The notes below the pieces were generated by a model. The model worked only from the letters and a program-made list of their open reading frames with translations. It made no database searches and was not told the origin of the DNA. The position numbers were made by a program, and so were the translations under genes. DNA of 64,000 bases from Magicicada septendecula (taxonomy: Eukaryota > Arthropoda > Insecta > Hemiptera > Cicadidae). Position 1 is the stretch's first letter; the number at the start of each line of letters is the position of its first letter. Shown piece after piece: positions 32,150 through 43,909 of the stretch. The stretch spans positions 35,911,747 to 35,975,746 of the forward strand of contig CM068370.1 in NCBI GenBank assembly GCA_034769895.1, given 5' to 3'.

Positions 32150-34317
32150 CACATGATTAAGTTGAGACAAATAATTGTAGGTTTTCAGTTAGATTTCACC
32201 AATAAATGCACTGTTTTTTAAATCTATCTTATCCATCGTTTTGGAACTTCTGAGCTGCGCAGGATACGACGAGATCCAAACGCAAGTGCACACGACTCCG
32301 AATGTTTTAAGTTTTCCTTATACTTGCTGCAACAAAAGATTTCTAAATCAGATAAACACTGTAAAACTCTCACTTGGACGATGTCCAGGATACTTGTCTT
32401 TCATAAACACACAACTGCGAGCGCGCACACACATACGCTTTACATATTCGAGAACGTGTACTATTTGCACTTCGAAATGAGGTGCATCTGTATAAATATT
32501 GCATTCTGTTTGCTAACGATTGAAAAACACACTTGTAAATCAAGTTCATTTCTGTTGCATTTCTTGGCTTTGGTTACGGTGCGTAAACACTGAACTTCTA
32601 GTTACCTGTTGCGGATTACATGTTTTCGTAATTACTGACTTCAGATTAACTTGAAAGTGACATATACATGATTGACATGCACTTTAGAAAAAGTTTATAG
32701 ACAGCTAAAATAATTGAAAATTAAAGTTTAAACGTAGAAAAAATTCATACTCGTTATAAAAGTATGCCTTTCCAAAAGAATTTGCATCTATACAAAACCA
32801 AATGCTTATTCCTGACATCGTGTCGTTATATGTGTAATTCTTATAATATCTCTTACACGAGTCTTCGTTATCCTTTTCCTTCTAGACCTTCCGCCTCCTT
32901 ATCTCCGATAATTCAATTCTGTTTCTACTAACGGTTTTTCGACACTTCTTTTCTGGTGCCATATCACTAAACAGTAGGTTATTGTACTCATTATTATTAG
33001 GCCTATACTACATCACAATAATTAGTATAATTATTTTTGTCATAATCATCATCTTCTTCTCATCACGGCACAGGCAAGATGCTATGGCTTCTTCTTCTCT
33101 CTTCCTTAAAATTTCAGAGTATTTGTTGTGTTATCAATTCTTATTACATGCCCCCTAACGTGTAATGATTCACCTTGTACCAATGTATATTTTAACGTGC
33201 AGCCAGACACAAAATCTGCAGTAATAAATTAAATTGTGCTGTGATAAAATTGAAAAATGTGCAGTAATAAAATTTTGAAAAAATTCGGAAAAATAAATCA
33301 GCTGACATTTGAGTAGAAAATAATGTAATGAAACAATATTTAGCCTTATTTTGAGTTTTAACTCAAGCTCGATATATTTCATTTTAATTCTTTAAAACCC
33401 TTGTCTAAAAAGCCTTGCTCTTCATTTACTTTTCTCGAGGCCTTCTTTCTTTTCTTTGCTTTCGCGGCATTTCTTGCTTGAATTTTGACAAATATACTTT
33501 AGTATTTCAAAAACCTTTTTGACATTTTTAGAAAAATCCAGAAATTGTTGTACCGTACTAAAGTAAAACAACGCAGTTTATCAAGATGATTTTTATTTTT
33601 GTTTTCTGGAAATTAGGGAAAACTAGAAAAGCACTAAAATAACTTTTTGGCAGGTCTAGCTTTTGAAAATTTCCCAGGGGAGAACCCCCGAACCCCCCGT
33701 TCTGGTAAACTACACATTTGTGCAGTTATACAAATTTCTTAAAATATACTCTGCCTTGTATATTTTTGAAATGACGGTTGTTTTAGACGTTGATAGAGTT
33801 TGCAAGGTTTTTATTTAGCGGACATCTAGTACTAAGCTTTTTACTTTCTAGTTTACGTATCCTCTTACGATCTACCTTTAAAACCATGTACCTTTAATTT
33901 TTGTAGTTCGATTCCTGTTCGCTCACATCACTGGATATATAATTGCTTTGCATATTCCAAATTTATTACTGTTCCGTAGAGTTCCTTGCTTATAGAACAC
34001 ATTGGAAAATAAATATACTTTATTGTCAAGTGTCTATTTTTTTTATTCCTCTTTGTTAATCACGCTAAGTTTTGAAATCAAAATGCATTAATTGTGTCTA
34101 TTTTATCATTTTCAATTTTCATGCTGTGCCTTCGTCTTGTTTTACAATTAATTTATTCTGAAGTAACGTTTGCATAGTGACAGTACGAAGACGCGGAAAG
34201 CATAAGCGAATCCTCAGAGCAGTGCTTGCCCAAAGAAAATCAGGAAACAGTAAATAAACGATTACGTAACCAGCATTATTGATGTCACCAAAAACTGTTC
34301 GCCATTAGGCGAACCCT
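32150..34317. other. Mostly unclassified AT-rich DNA
   Basis: A short family D LINE tail piece ('tcatcacggcacaggcaag') lies at 33050-33095. A C-rich phrase 'gagaacccccgaaccccc' near 33680 resembles a repeat end. No gene seen. Confidence 0.4.
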
Positions 34318-34735
34318 GAAGTGAGACAGTAAAGAAACACGCCTAAAATTCTACAAGGTGATGACTCTGCCCACACTTCTTTATGGGTCTGAGAATTGGA
34401 CTTTAACGAAAGGCCAGGCCAATCGCATCCAAGATTTCTCAGGCACGTGGCAGGGTGTACTCTACATGATCATCGAAGAAACAAGATATACGGCAGGCAT
34501 TGAATAATATGAGTATACACGACAGGATCACCCCGTATCGGCTGAATTGGTGGGAACATCTTTGGCGAACGGATGACTGCCGCATCACCAAACAACTCTG
34601 GAACTATACGCCGAGAGGACGGAGAGGTGTGGGACGTCCGAGGTAGCGCTGGAATGACCAACTCTAATCTTTTCCTATTTGAAACCGGAACAAACAATTT
34701 TTGCTTTAATCCGTGAAGATGATGATGATGATGAC
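34318..34735 (+). mobile_element. LINE 3' fragment, family A
   Basis: Plus reading: RLKFYKVMTLPTLLYGSE, NWTLTKGQANRIQ, a deletion relative to the copies at 3425 and 60540, then RTDDCRITKQLWNYTPRGRR, GVGRPR. Ends in (GAT)n at 34715-34735. Dead copy. Confidence 0.8.
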
Positions 34736-35454
34736 CAAAAACTGTTGCTACTTATCTGTCATCTTTTGAAAATCGGAGGTGCATTTGTCACCTATCTTCC
34801 AGTCAGAATGATATCGATGACTCGATCTGATTACGTCACTTCGCTTCCTGTTGTGTTCCCTGTTTTAACAGTTAAGTAACCGCTCCACCCTCAAACCAAT
34901 CACTTCAAAAAATGCCTCGGTAACTACGAGTTGGCCATACTTTCAGAAATCTTAGCATCTATTTAGGATTTCATAACTACGCTTTCAGTATCTAACCTTA
35001 CTTTTTACATTAGCTATAATTAAAATACTCAAACTTATAACAATCTAACCTACGAATACAATATTTTGTTCGTACCTACGTATAATATAATACTAATCCG
35101 CACAGCACCTGGCTCTCTGGAGGCAAAAAACAAGCACTCTTTAGTAGTTCTTTAAGCCGTTAGGAGCGCTAGCAGTGTCCTGGCTCGGTGAAAATGCGGC
35201 TATTATTTTCTCTTGTTTATAGTTTTGTCGTCGTTTGAGGTTAGCTTTTAGATTGCAAGTTTCAAGCCAATGCAAGTGCCGATGTGTGGTTGTTGAAATC
35301 ACAATTTTTAAAAATCTAGGAGGCAGAATCACAACTTGCTAAATGCCACTTTTTTAATCCTCCTAATAATATTATACTTGATGAACATTTTTCTCACAGC
35401 GACACAAACAAGTGTGTATCTAAATATTTTTAAATCTTTTTCTAGCATTCAAAT
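34736..35454. other. No gene seen
   Basis: Single-copy-looking AT-rich sequence, no frame with protein character, no terminal repeats noticed. Confidence 0.4.
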
Positions 35455-35800
35455 GCACATGTATACTGTTTCCGCTCTTAGCTTAATCCTGATGTAAACA
35501 AACGGGCGTGGCACATCTGAAACGCTATTTGCTACCTGAATTAGAGGCGTTTCACTCTGACAAAAGGAGTACAGACAGGGTACATATAATACTGATACTG
35601 TATAAACACAGGTAAATTGTAATAATTTGTCCCGACCAAAGTAGAATTCGTGTGATAGTGTCATACCGACAGTGAAACATTTTATAACACCAGTTAATGG
35701 CTTTTTTTAATTAACCGTTTAAATATAGCAACAAACAAAGAAGTAAAGCTTACTTAAAACGAAAATAGAAGCTGTGATAATTACTAGTGTACTGAATACC
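35455..35800 (-). mobile_element. Pogo-like element 3' part (inverted copy of 43560-43905)
   Basis: About 345 bp matches 43560-43905 on the opposite strand. The adjoining sequence up to about 35890 still resembles the transposase tail at the other copy ('atttgaactt..tatcatcacttgagtcagcg'). Old, non-coding. Confidence 0.6.
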
Positions 35801-35984
35801 AACAGTTACTGTCACAGACTAATTCAATGCCTTTCATATCTGGGTCTGAACTTGTATCATCACTTGAGTCAGCGTTATTATTGATAATATTGTTCACTGT
35901 CTACAACGACGTCGGTGTACCAGAACCTCAGAATTGGTTAGGCTTTCACGACCGGCCGGCGTCAACATCGTCGAAATCGTTATC

Positions 35985-36255
35985 TGGCGGGCTGTTACTC
36001 CGTGGTCTACTGCTCGTGTTCAAGACAGACGTTTCGGCCCCACCATCGGAGGCCATCTTCAGTCTCAGAAATTATTTAAAAAACATTGGCACGGTGTCCT
36101 TTCGTAGTATCTATCTCAGTACTGAGGTGAATTGGCGGACAGTGTGCCAATTGTTTTTAATCGTTTCTGACAATGAATATGGCCTCCGATGGTAGGGACG
36201 AAAAATCTGTCTTTAACACAAGCCGTATACTACGGCCTAATGACCCGGCAAATAA
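35985..36255. mobile_element. Palindromic foldback element, family F2
   Basis: Arms carry GGGCTGTTACTCCGTGGTCTA outward and a core at 36032-36062 (minus: CTGAAGA, T, GGCC...GGCC, GAA, ACGT, C). The right-arm core at 36175-36205 is decayed. The 122-codon frame across it has no protein character. Confidence 0.65.
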
Positions 36256-36292
36256 ATATTTCAACAATCAGAACTCAGATTTCAGTACAGTG

Positions 36293-36515
36293 TTAACACT
36301 TTCGCTGCCAGACACCGGTAACAGGAAAAGCTCTCGCTACCAGACCTGTGAAGAGTAAATCCCCACCCCCCCACCCCCCCGGCACAGATATATATTCTTA
36401 TATATGTTATAACAGCTGATTTAGTTGACAGTATACAACGTATACAGTATAGTATAAAAACTTAACCCAAGGGCATATTTCTTTCACTCTGACCCAGAAG
36501 AATCTATCTATCTAA
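36293..36515 (+). mobile_element. PiggyBac-like MITE, left part
   Basis: Begins TTAACACTTTCGCTGCCAG and runs parallel to the complete copy at 37086 for about 200 bp (shared 'gctaccagacctgtg', the C-run and 'catatttctttcactct'). I cannot place its right end. Confidence 0.55.
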
Positions 36516-37085
36516 TAGCACTGATTTATATTTTATATTTGATCTACCCTCGTAGACGCAGTAGGCTGGATAAAGAAAAGGTGACAACTCTGGAAAGACC
36601 ATAGTGACAGGCAGGATGATAATATATTAGTCAAGAAGGCCTGAGATAATTGTCCAACATATAACAAAATAGTTAGACAACCCCAAGGATAGAGTGTATC
36701 AAGTTAGTAAACAGGAAGTTATGTCAGTCTCCTAAATCAGAAGAGGATAGGAAGAAGATGTGGTGATAAAGATGAAGAAAAAGACAATGGGGAGAACATT
36801 TGCCTAGGTTGATGGAAAACGGCAGATAACAAAGAAGGTTAAAGGCCCTGAGAGATAGGCCTTTGAAGATTGAAGCTGATCTGGATTAAGTACTGTGACA
36901 CAATGAACTAGACAAGACATGCTCATAAGATAAAGCTCTGATGAATGCAGCTGCTAAACAGTATGCAGGCAATTGCTGATAATGATGATAGCTAGGCTGG
37001 ATATTACCCAATCTCAGTCTCGTTCTGATATAATTGTAGTACACCTTTTCAATTGCAGTATACACAGTTTGTAGGCAATAATGTA
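36516..37085. other. Unclassified, possible decayed LINE
   Basis: Around 36780-36850 a plus reading 'WGEHLPRLMENGR' is reminiscent of the WWEHL..RM segment of the LINEs here, but the support is weak. No other feature. Confidence 0.3.
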
Positions 37086-37463
37086 TTAACACTTTCACTC
37101 CCAGCCACTCATGACAGGAAAACCTCACGCTACCAGACCTGTGTAGAGTAAATTCCCCCCCCCCTGTTTCAGATATGTTTTGTTATATATGTTATAATAG
37201 GTGATTTTGTTGACAGTAAAGTATTTCCAACTTAGCCCAAAAGCATATTTCTTTCACTCTAGCCCAGAATGTAAAACTCTATTTAATATCACTGATCTGT
37301 GTCCACATGTTGACGGAACCTTGAAACCACAGTCATGCAATGTGTCCAACTTTGGTACACGTGGGCTGTACGGAAAATTTAATATGTCCAGATATGGTAC
37401 ATACGGGCTCTAGTAAAAGTGTTGTGTGTCCAAAAATGGTACACATGGTAGCAAGAGTGTTAA
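37086..37463. mobile_element. PiggyBac-like MITE with TTAA target sites
   Basis: TTAACACTTTCACTCCCAG at the left and GGTAGCAAGAGTGTTAA at the right give imperfect inverted ends beginning CACT, each bounded by TTAA, the piggyBac target. The right half has three diverged repeats of a 'gtccaactttggtacacgtgg'-like unit, split here by spacing. 378 bp, no transposase. Confidence 0.7.
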
Positions 37464-37698
37464 TACAGTGGTGGCTGCTGTTATGGTTGCAGCGTTGCAC
37501 AACCACTAATTTAGAATAACTAAACTATAATATAATATACGAATACATTAAGTAGTTTAAAGTATCACGACTTTCAACGTAAAGCGTATTAGATTCTACG
37601 CGACAATATCGCGTACAATTCAAATGTGGCGCGCAGGGTGGTGGTTGTAGGCCGCTTGCAACTTGAACAGAAAATGGCAGAGCTTACTACACAATCAT

Positions 37699-38006
37699 AT
37701 GGGACGACGTGCGCTACTCTCACAATTGCTCTATGTTCCCAATGTAAGCTAGGCGGTTGCAAAGTTTCTGCAACGTTCCGCTAATAGCGTTGTAACGAAT
37801 CCTTAGTTGTGTCATCAAATCAGCACAACCTTGTAGATTTATAAGTTGTGTTAGGTTTAATGTTTACGTTGGTTCAAGGTAAAAGTTATCCGTTGTTTGA
37901 GGTTATAAAATGATACTAATAATTCTGTATAACTGTCATTATGATAGCTTAATGTCTTTTAATCCCTCTCCCATCCACTCAACCAACTACTGCAACCACC
38001 AATTGG
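37699..38006 (+). repeat. Dispersed repeat shared with 49718-49922
   Basis: Both hold 'acgtgcgc', 'ctatgttcccaatgtaagct', 'gtttctgcaacg', 'tagcgttgtaa' and end in 'ccatccactcaaccaactac' plus 'tgcaaccac'. Probably a non-autonomous DNA element whose left end is CAGTGGTGGCTGC at 37467, but the ends do not invert cleanly. Confidence 0.5.
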
Positions 38007-38735
38007 TGTTAAATATTAAATGGTGTTAAATATTATTATATTTTATTTTACTTGTAGTTTTATCAAGCCAATAGATAAAATTTAAGTTGAACTCAACATA
38101 AATTGTACACACTATAGCAAATTTTGAATCTCCAGACAATGATTAGGCCTGTATCTTACGTGGCTTTATATATTTGTGTAGGCCTAACTACCGAGTGGAA
38201 GCTGGCATTTGATCTTACTGTGTATGACGGCGAATTGTACAAATCTGTGTCACAATAGACCCTCCTCCCCTCAAACAAATTGTCACTTCTGCTTTAACAC
38301 TTGTGCATTATTTCTCAACTTGAACATCCGAACTTCAATTGTGACCTTCAGTCGTTGAGAGTATAATCCTTCAACAATACTCTAAATACTTGAGGTTGTT
38401 AATTTTTTTATCGAAATAATGTGAAGTGTGTACATTTTCCTATAGGAAGAACTATGGAATTAGTCTAAAAAACAGTTTTTTATCCTCAGTGGTCTACGCA
38501 CTGAATTCGGAACAACGACTGGCCACACGTGTATATGAGCATTCCTCCCGCGTGGAAAGTCTCTTCGCGGTAGTATAGTAGTCTGCATTTATTAACCACG
38601 TGCAGTGACGAACTGCATGGAGGAGAAAGGCGTTGTTGTGTGTCTTCACGTATAGATGTCGCGTTGTTGCTAACTAAGCCCGGATAGCTTTGACATACTA
38701 CTCTATTGCGTCGTCAAGAGGTACAGCTAAAATCA

Positions 38736-38930
38736 TTAGACATGAAACGGGTGTCTAGTTGCCCGTGGCAAAAGATCTCATTGCGTAGCGACGCATTGTT
38801 TTCGGACCAATTATTTTAAGTTCAGAACACCTGCTAGGTTGGTGCGTCACACGGTTGTGTCTCATGGTCGGTCACCTCACGCACCACTTCCTGCCGTCAG
38901 TAAGATTTGCGCGAACCGTTTCATGTCTAA
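38736..38930. mobile_element. Short inverted-repeat element
   Basis: TTAGACATGAAACGG at the left end and its exact complement CCGTTTCATGTCTAA at the right end, 195 bp. Interior CpG-rich, no frame. Superfamily unknown. Confidence 0.5.
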
Positions 38931-39458
38931 CTAATTCATCTGTAGATGAGACTGGATTTATTCCACCTTCAGCTAATCCTACATGAAAAATGGATGCCAC
39001 ATAATGGTAGCTCCTACCACTGGGCGACCCCCCTGCTAAACGTTAAAAAGTGTTTTTTGCCTTTTACGATCCAAGAAACTCGCCAAAGATAGAGGAATTT
39101 AAAAAAATTTCCTTAAAATGTGATGAGTTTCGACAATCTCATTATCCCCGGAAAAGAATACTCGGGGTTGCGGTCAAGGATGCCATTTAGTATACATGCG
39201 AACTACTGTAAATTAAAAGTACACATTGAAAATTATAAAAACGGCCAATTTTATGATAAATTATGGTATTTAAATGCTCTCCAACATGGACGTTTGTCGG
39301 TTATGTGAAACTATTCTTTAGGGGATTCTTGCTGGTTAGTTGGAAAATAAATCTCTTAATTATCGCAAGTACAAAATGTATTACCTCAGTTGGGAGACAC
39401 GTGATTTTACCTTACCACACATGTTATTTTCATCATTAACAAAACGTTTTTCTAAGCA

Positions 39459-39894
39459 CAGGGGCGTATTTGTGGGGGGGGGTACGGACTGACCCCCGAC
39501 CCTACTGAGGTTCGAAGAAAGTTAACGAATTTTGTTAATCTTAATTTTTAGGCTGTTTTATTATTTTTTTCAGCTGTGTACGCTAATGCAGAAGTAACTT
39601 TTTTTTAAACTATACAAACAGGTTTATTACACAGTGTTAGCGTATACGTTTCAAATGCGAAATATAGGCAAATCAATTCAGTCAATAAGTATCTTTTAAA
39701 CAATGTTCAGTAACGCGTATTTTTATTGTATTATTACCGTTTACTTTAATGGGATTGATTTCAAGATGTTATCACACGCTTTTTCAACCATTTTAAAGAT
39801 AGAAATGTTGAGTAGTCTTAACTTGTTTTTGCTTTTGTATGAAACCAACTTGACCCCGAATCCCCCCCAAGGCCAAATTCTAGTTATGCCACTG
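39459..39894 (+). mobile_element. hAT-type MITE, family H1
   Basis: CAGGGGCGTATTTG at left, CAGTGGCATAACTAG inverted at right, flanked by TCTAAGCA (39451-39458) and TCTAAACA (39895-39902), an 8-bp duplication with one difference. Interior as in the copy at 7724. Non-coding. Confidence 0.85.
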
Positions 39895-40486
39895 TCTAAA
39901 CATGTCCACGTACTGACTATCTTCTATGTAGTATAAGCGAACCATTGATATAGGAGAAAATGAACCGTTCGTTAAATTCAAAAATGGTGTTATTATTCTT
40001 AACGTTGACAATCGTAGACACGTGCCAATTGGTTACAAAATTTTTCCTTTCCAGGGCGACCGACCGTGACATCTGATAATACAGGATAATCCACTATAAT
40101 GTTGATACTGGGTACACAACCGTTATATGGAAACATAACGTGAACCTTGACGCGTGTTAGGAAAGAGAGACAGAAACACTTGGCTCGGTAAAATGGCACA
40201 AGAACACAGTTAACATTTGTATTCCACTCCAACGCTGCCGGAGCCTACACTTTGTGAAATCACTGAATAGAGTCGCTGTACTCATGCGCTGCATAATTTT
40301 AAATAATGTATTTTTATTCTTTATATCATCAAGCCTTATTATCCGGCAACGAATGAAGAAACAGTTAAAGGAAAATTAATAGATAAACTACAACAGACAG
40401 ACGAAAATAAATCAGGGCTTATACTTAGGTCTCAACAAGAAGAAAATAAATCAAAGCCACAAAAAAAAAAAAAAGTTTCCCTTTGC

Positions 40487-40653
40487 CGTGCTTACTTGCT
40501 GAACTGCTACCTGTCGTGCTCAGGACGAGGCCATTCAATTTCTCCACCATTATCAAGCCCTAAACCATGACGACAAGTTCAAGTCCTAAAGGCCGTGGAC
40601 ACTGAAAGGCCTCGTCCGGAGCATGACAGGTAGCAGTTCAGCAAGTAAGCACG
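40487..40653. mobile_element. Palindromic MITE
   Basis: About 46-bp arms beginning CGTGCTTACTTGCTGAACTG, nearly exact inverted copies. Spacer contains 'accattatcaagccc'. Related to 13586-13770. An A run lies just before it at 40461-40474. Confidence 0.65.
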
Positions 40654-41097
40654 ACAAGGTTGGAATTACAGAGACTAATAATTCAAATTAGCAGAACAAA
40701 AACAGTTTTATGAGAATGAATAATTTGAGTAGCTCCATTTCATTACAAATAGGCACTCAAAAATGTTGCAAAAATTAATAATGTCACGATATTCGGTATA
40801 ATTATATATAGAATCAAAACTCGTAAAATATGAAAAGAAGAAAAGCAAAATCATTGCAACTGATATGAACTCCAAGAGAAGGAGGTTGAAGAACGAGCGG
40901 CATTAGTATGAGATAATTAAAAGTGTAGGGGAGATAGAAAGGATACCTTTGAAGTCATACTGGGAATGTCAGAAAAACAAATAGATAAAAATAGGTAGAA
41001 ATTTTTAATGAACTAACCAACTGTAGTTCATTCTACCCGAAGACAAGGAAGGCCTAGAGTAGGCCAAACCACTGGAAAGTGAAATATTCTGGACGTA

Positions 41098-41955
41098 TAG
41101 TGGAAAACGTTTAACACGAAATACGGCTCAAGCCCCGATCCCCCGGGCCCCCCCTTAAGACTTAAGCCTCAAGCCCCGATATTTTAAATTACAGGTTGCA
41201 CGGTTAACACGAAAGTTTAACCTACAAAATATCGGTTAACAAGACAAATTTTGTTATAATAATTTTGTCGCTGGTTTTCAATAGCTGCATAATAAATAAA
41301 TCCATACATGGACGCCCCAAAACAGTGCAAGTTAAACACTGTGAAAATGACGAAAGTGTCGACGAAGTTGAAACGAAAATGACAGTGAAAATTTACGAGT
41401 TCTTACCGCTACCGATAGATATGCTTTCGTTGCTGAGCCGTGTTCGTAGAAATTTAGACGCAACTGGAGGCAAAAATGTTTGACTACATTGATAAATTAG
41501 AACAATTTCTTGAAAATAAAGTAGTGCAGAATTGTGTGAAATATTAAATAACGGACTATTTTACGAAGAATTGAACATTGTCACCATGGGAACTTTAAAA
41601 GACACACTGCATTACTGTATAAGAAAACCTAAATCGTAAGACCAAGTGAAGAACAGTTGGACTATCCACAACGAATTTAGTAGGTTTATACTAAATATTA
41701 AGAAAAATTAACTATATTCCCCTACCCCACAATTAACCAGAAATTATTCGTGAGGACAAATAAAACGTTTATATGTAATTACCTTTTAAATTATAATCTT
41801 TATTGCTTTATTTTACTACATAACACAGTAAGTATCTGTACAGTATTTGTTCATTATTGTCCCATTTTGTTTGACTTTTTGTCCCTTAACACAAAATTCT
41901 GCAAACACGTAAAAGGAGTTGGGCCCAGTCATTTCGTGCTAAACGGTTTCCACTG
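41098..41955 (+). mobile_element. Pogo/Tigger-like DNA transposon relic
   Basis: Inverted ends TAGTGGAAAACGTTTAACAC and CAGTGGAAACCGTTTAGCAC, each bounded by TA (41096-41097 and 41956-41957), as in the pogo branch of Tc1/mariner. Only the transposase C-terminus survives; see 41265. Confidence 0.75.
41265..41570 (+). pseudogene. Pogo/Tigger-like transposase C-terminal remnant
   Basis: The frame from 41265 to 41483 gives DEVETKMTVKIYEFLPLP, LSLLSRVRRNLDATGG. After a shift the reading continues FDYIDKLEQFLENKVVQN and ITDYF, matching the acidic tail, coiled stretch and final (I/L)TDFF-type motif of Tigger transposases. The DNA-binding HTH domains and DDD catalytic core are absent. Position inside the TA-flanked inverted ends supports the assignment. 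Confidence 0.6.
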
Positions 41956-41961
41956 TATATC

Positions 41962-42379
41962 TAGAGGCGTATTTACGGGGGAGGGACGAACGGGACCGGA
42001 CACCCCCGAGGGCCAAAAAAGTTTGTTAATCTCCTAAATTTTAGGTTCTTTTATTATTTCAGCTGTGTTTTTCAGCTAGTAACTCTTATTTAAATATGCA
42101 AACAGCTTTATTAAACAGCATTTGCGTATACGTTTGTAATATGAAATATAGGTAAATCAATTCAGTCAGTAAACGTAATTACAGTCTTTTAAATAATTTT
42201 TGGGAAAAGCGAATTTTATTGTGTTATTTTAATGAGATTAAATTCAGCATGTTATCTCACGTTTTCAGCCACTTTATAGATAGTCATGTTGATTAGTCCT
42301 AACTTGTTCTTTTGTTTTGTATGAAGCCGACTCGACTCCCCCGGACGCCCCCCAAAACCAAATTTTAGATACGCCACTG
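41962..42379 (+). mobile_element. hAT-type MITE, family H1
   Basis: TAGAGGCGTATTTACGG at left, CAGTGGCGTATCTAAAA inverted at right, flanked by TGTATATC (41954-41961) and TGTATGTC (42380-42387), one difference in 8. It sits exactly on the right edge of the pogo element, so it came later. Confidence 0.82.
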
Positions 42380-42923
42380 TGTATGTCGTTCTGTATACAC
42401 AGGTCTACTTCTGAATACAGAACCCTATATACAGTACACATCCACCTTTATACGTCTTTCTACGTACATCCCGCTGTATAACCATTTTGTAAACACCTTT
42501 CTGTATACAACCTTCTATACAGTAAGCAGAACGTAACAGCAGAAGGTCCCCAGTTCGTGGTTTCTCCGCGACAGATGCGCATCACGTCTCTCGCTTCCAT
42601 TAACTTTCGTTTTACTCAGTTTTATTATTCAGCAATTTCCATAGAATTTTAATGACGATTAAAACATTTTCTTCTCGCTTTCTGTTTGTTGTAGCGCCGC
42701 CCGTCTCTTGAAAGTTATATTGCACAAACCGCGTAACAAATGTTGAAATAGAAAGCCTGTACAATATAGAGGCTATTTGTTTAGCACTTGCACTAATGGT
42801 CAATTGTTTTATACATATGGTCGCTGACTGTGTCTTAACTAGGTGTCACGAATTATTGCTTTTATATATGCGACACTCTATCACTCTTTCAAACACTTAC
42901 AATAAATGTCGTCACAGCCATAG

Positions 42924-42926
<3 letters not shown>

Positions 42927-42967
<41 letters not shown>

Positions 42968-43024
42968 TTCTTCTTCTTCTTCTTCTTCTTCTTCTTCTTC
43001 TTCTTCTTCTTCTTCTTCTTCTTC
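42927..43024. repeat. Compound triplet array (CAT)n then (CTT)n
   Basis: About 13 CAT units followed by about 19 CTT units, ending at the 3' edge of a family D LINE on the minus strand. The His/Leu and Lys/Met runs in the frames are artefacts. Confidence 0.9.
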
Positions 43025-43215
43025 ACAACACGGAGTAGGCAAGGCGCTGCCTGTTCCGCCTTAAAAGATCCTCCAGCCATCTCTTCCTGGGTCCACTCAC
43101 ACATCTGGTTCCTATACGTTTATATTGCCAGATTTGTTTGGCCAGTCTGGAATATGACATTCTTACTAAGCGTTCTTTCCACAGTTGTTTGTAATCTTTT
43201 AATTTTTCGCTTAAA
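43025..43215 (-). mobile_element. LINE 3' fragment, family D
   Basis: Shares 'gtaggcaaggcgctgcctgttc', split here as the family's 3' tag, and the WKERL..MSYS-FQTGQTNLAI-type reading with 61-600 and 29517-29990. Only ~190 bp remain. Confidence 0.7.
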
Positions 43216-43319
43216 TAGGGGCACGTCGTTTTAAGAATTACTCCTTATCACTGTATTCTGAATCCAATTAAATTAATATAGAGCCAGTTGAAATGTTATG
43301 TTGCTTGCCACAACACAAC

Positions 43320-43905
43320 ATATGTAAGCTGCCTGATATAAAATAATCGGTAGAGAAGGAGGCAAATGAAACAACGGAAGTCAAATGGCGTCATTGTATC
43401 GAGCATATAATCAAGGAAGAAGATAAGCTCTGGGAACTGGCCCACATTACCGACATTGTTGTGGGCAGCCTTATCAATAACAACGCTGACTCAAGTGATG
43501 ATACAAGTTCCGACACAAATATGGAAAGGATTGAATTACTCTTTGACTGCAGCTGATAATATTCAGTACACTGGTAATTATCTCAGCTTCTATTTTTGTT
43601 TTAAATAATCTTTACTTTTTTGTTTTGTTGCAACTTTTAAATAGTTAATAAAAAAAGCCATTAACTAACTGGTGTTATAAAATATTTCTCTGTCGGTCCG
43701 ACAAAAGTCACACAAATTTTACTTTAGTCAGGACAAATTATTACAATTTACGTGTGTTTATACAGTATCGATATTATATGTACCCTGTCTGTACGCCTTC
43801 TGTCAGAGTGACACGCCTCTAATTCAAGCAGGAAATAGTGTTTCAGATGAACCACGCCTGTTTGTTTACATCAGGATTGAACTAAGAACGGAAATAGTAT
43901 AGAAT
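43320..43905 (+). mobile_element. Pogo/Tigger-like element, 3' part
   Basis: The reading VKWRHCIEHIIKEEDKLWEL, AHITDIVVGSLINNN, ADSSDDTSSDT up to a stop at 43556 resembles the C-terminal tail of jerky/Tigger-type transposases. About 345 bp of 3' sequence follows and is repeated inverted at 35455-35800. The shared homology stops near 43899, the likely element end. The left end is not found. Confidence 0.5.
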
Positions 43906-43909
43906 AGCA

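Noticed and set aside
35985-36280. 8-bp TCAGAAYT flanking repeat around the F2 palindrome
   Set aside because: The match is short, imperfect and at uneven distance from the arms.
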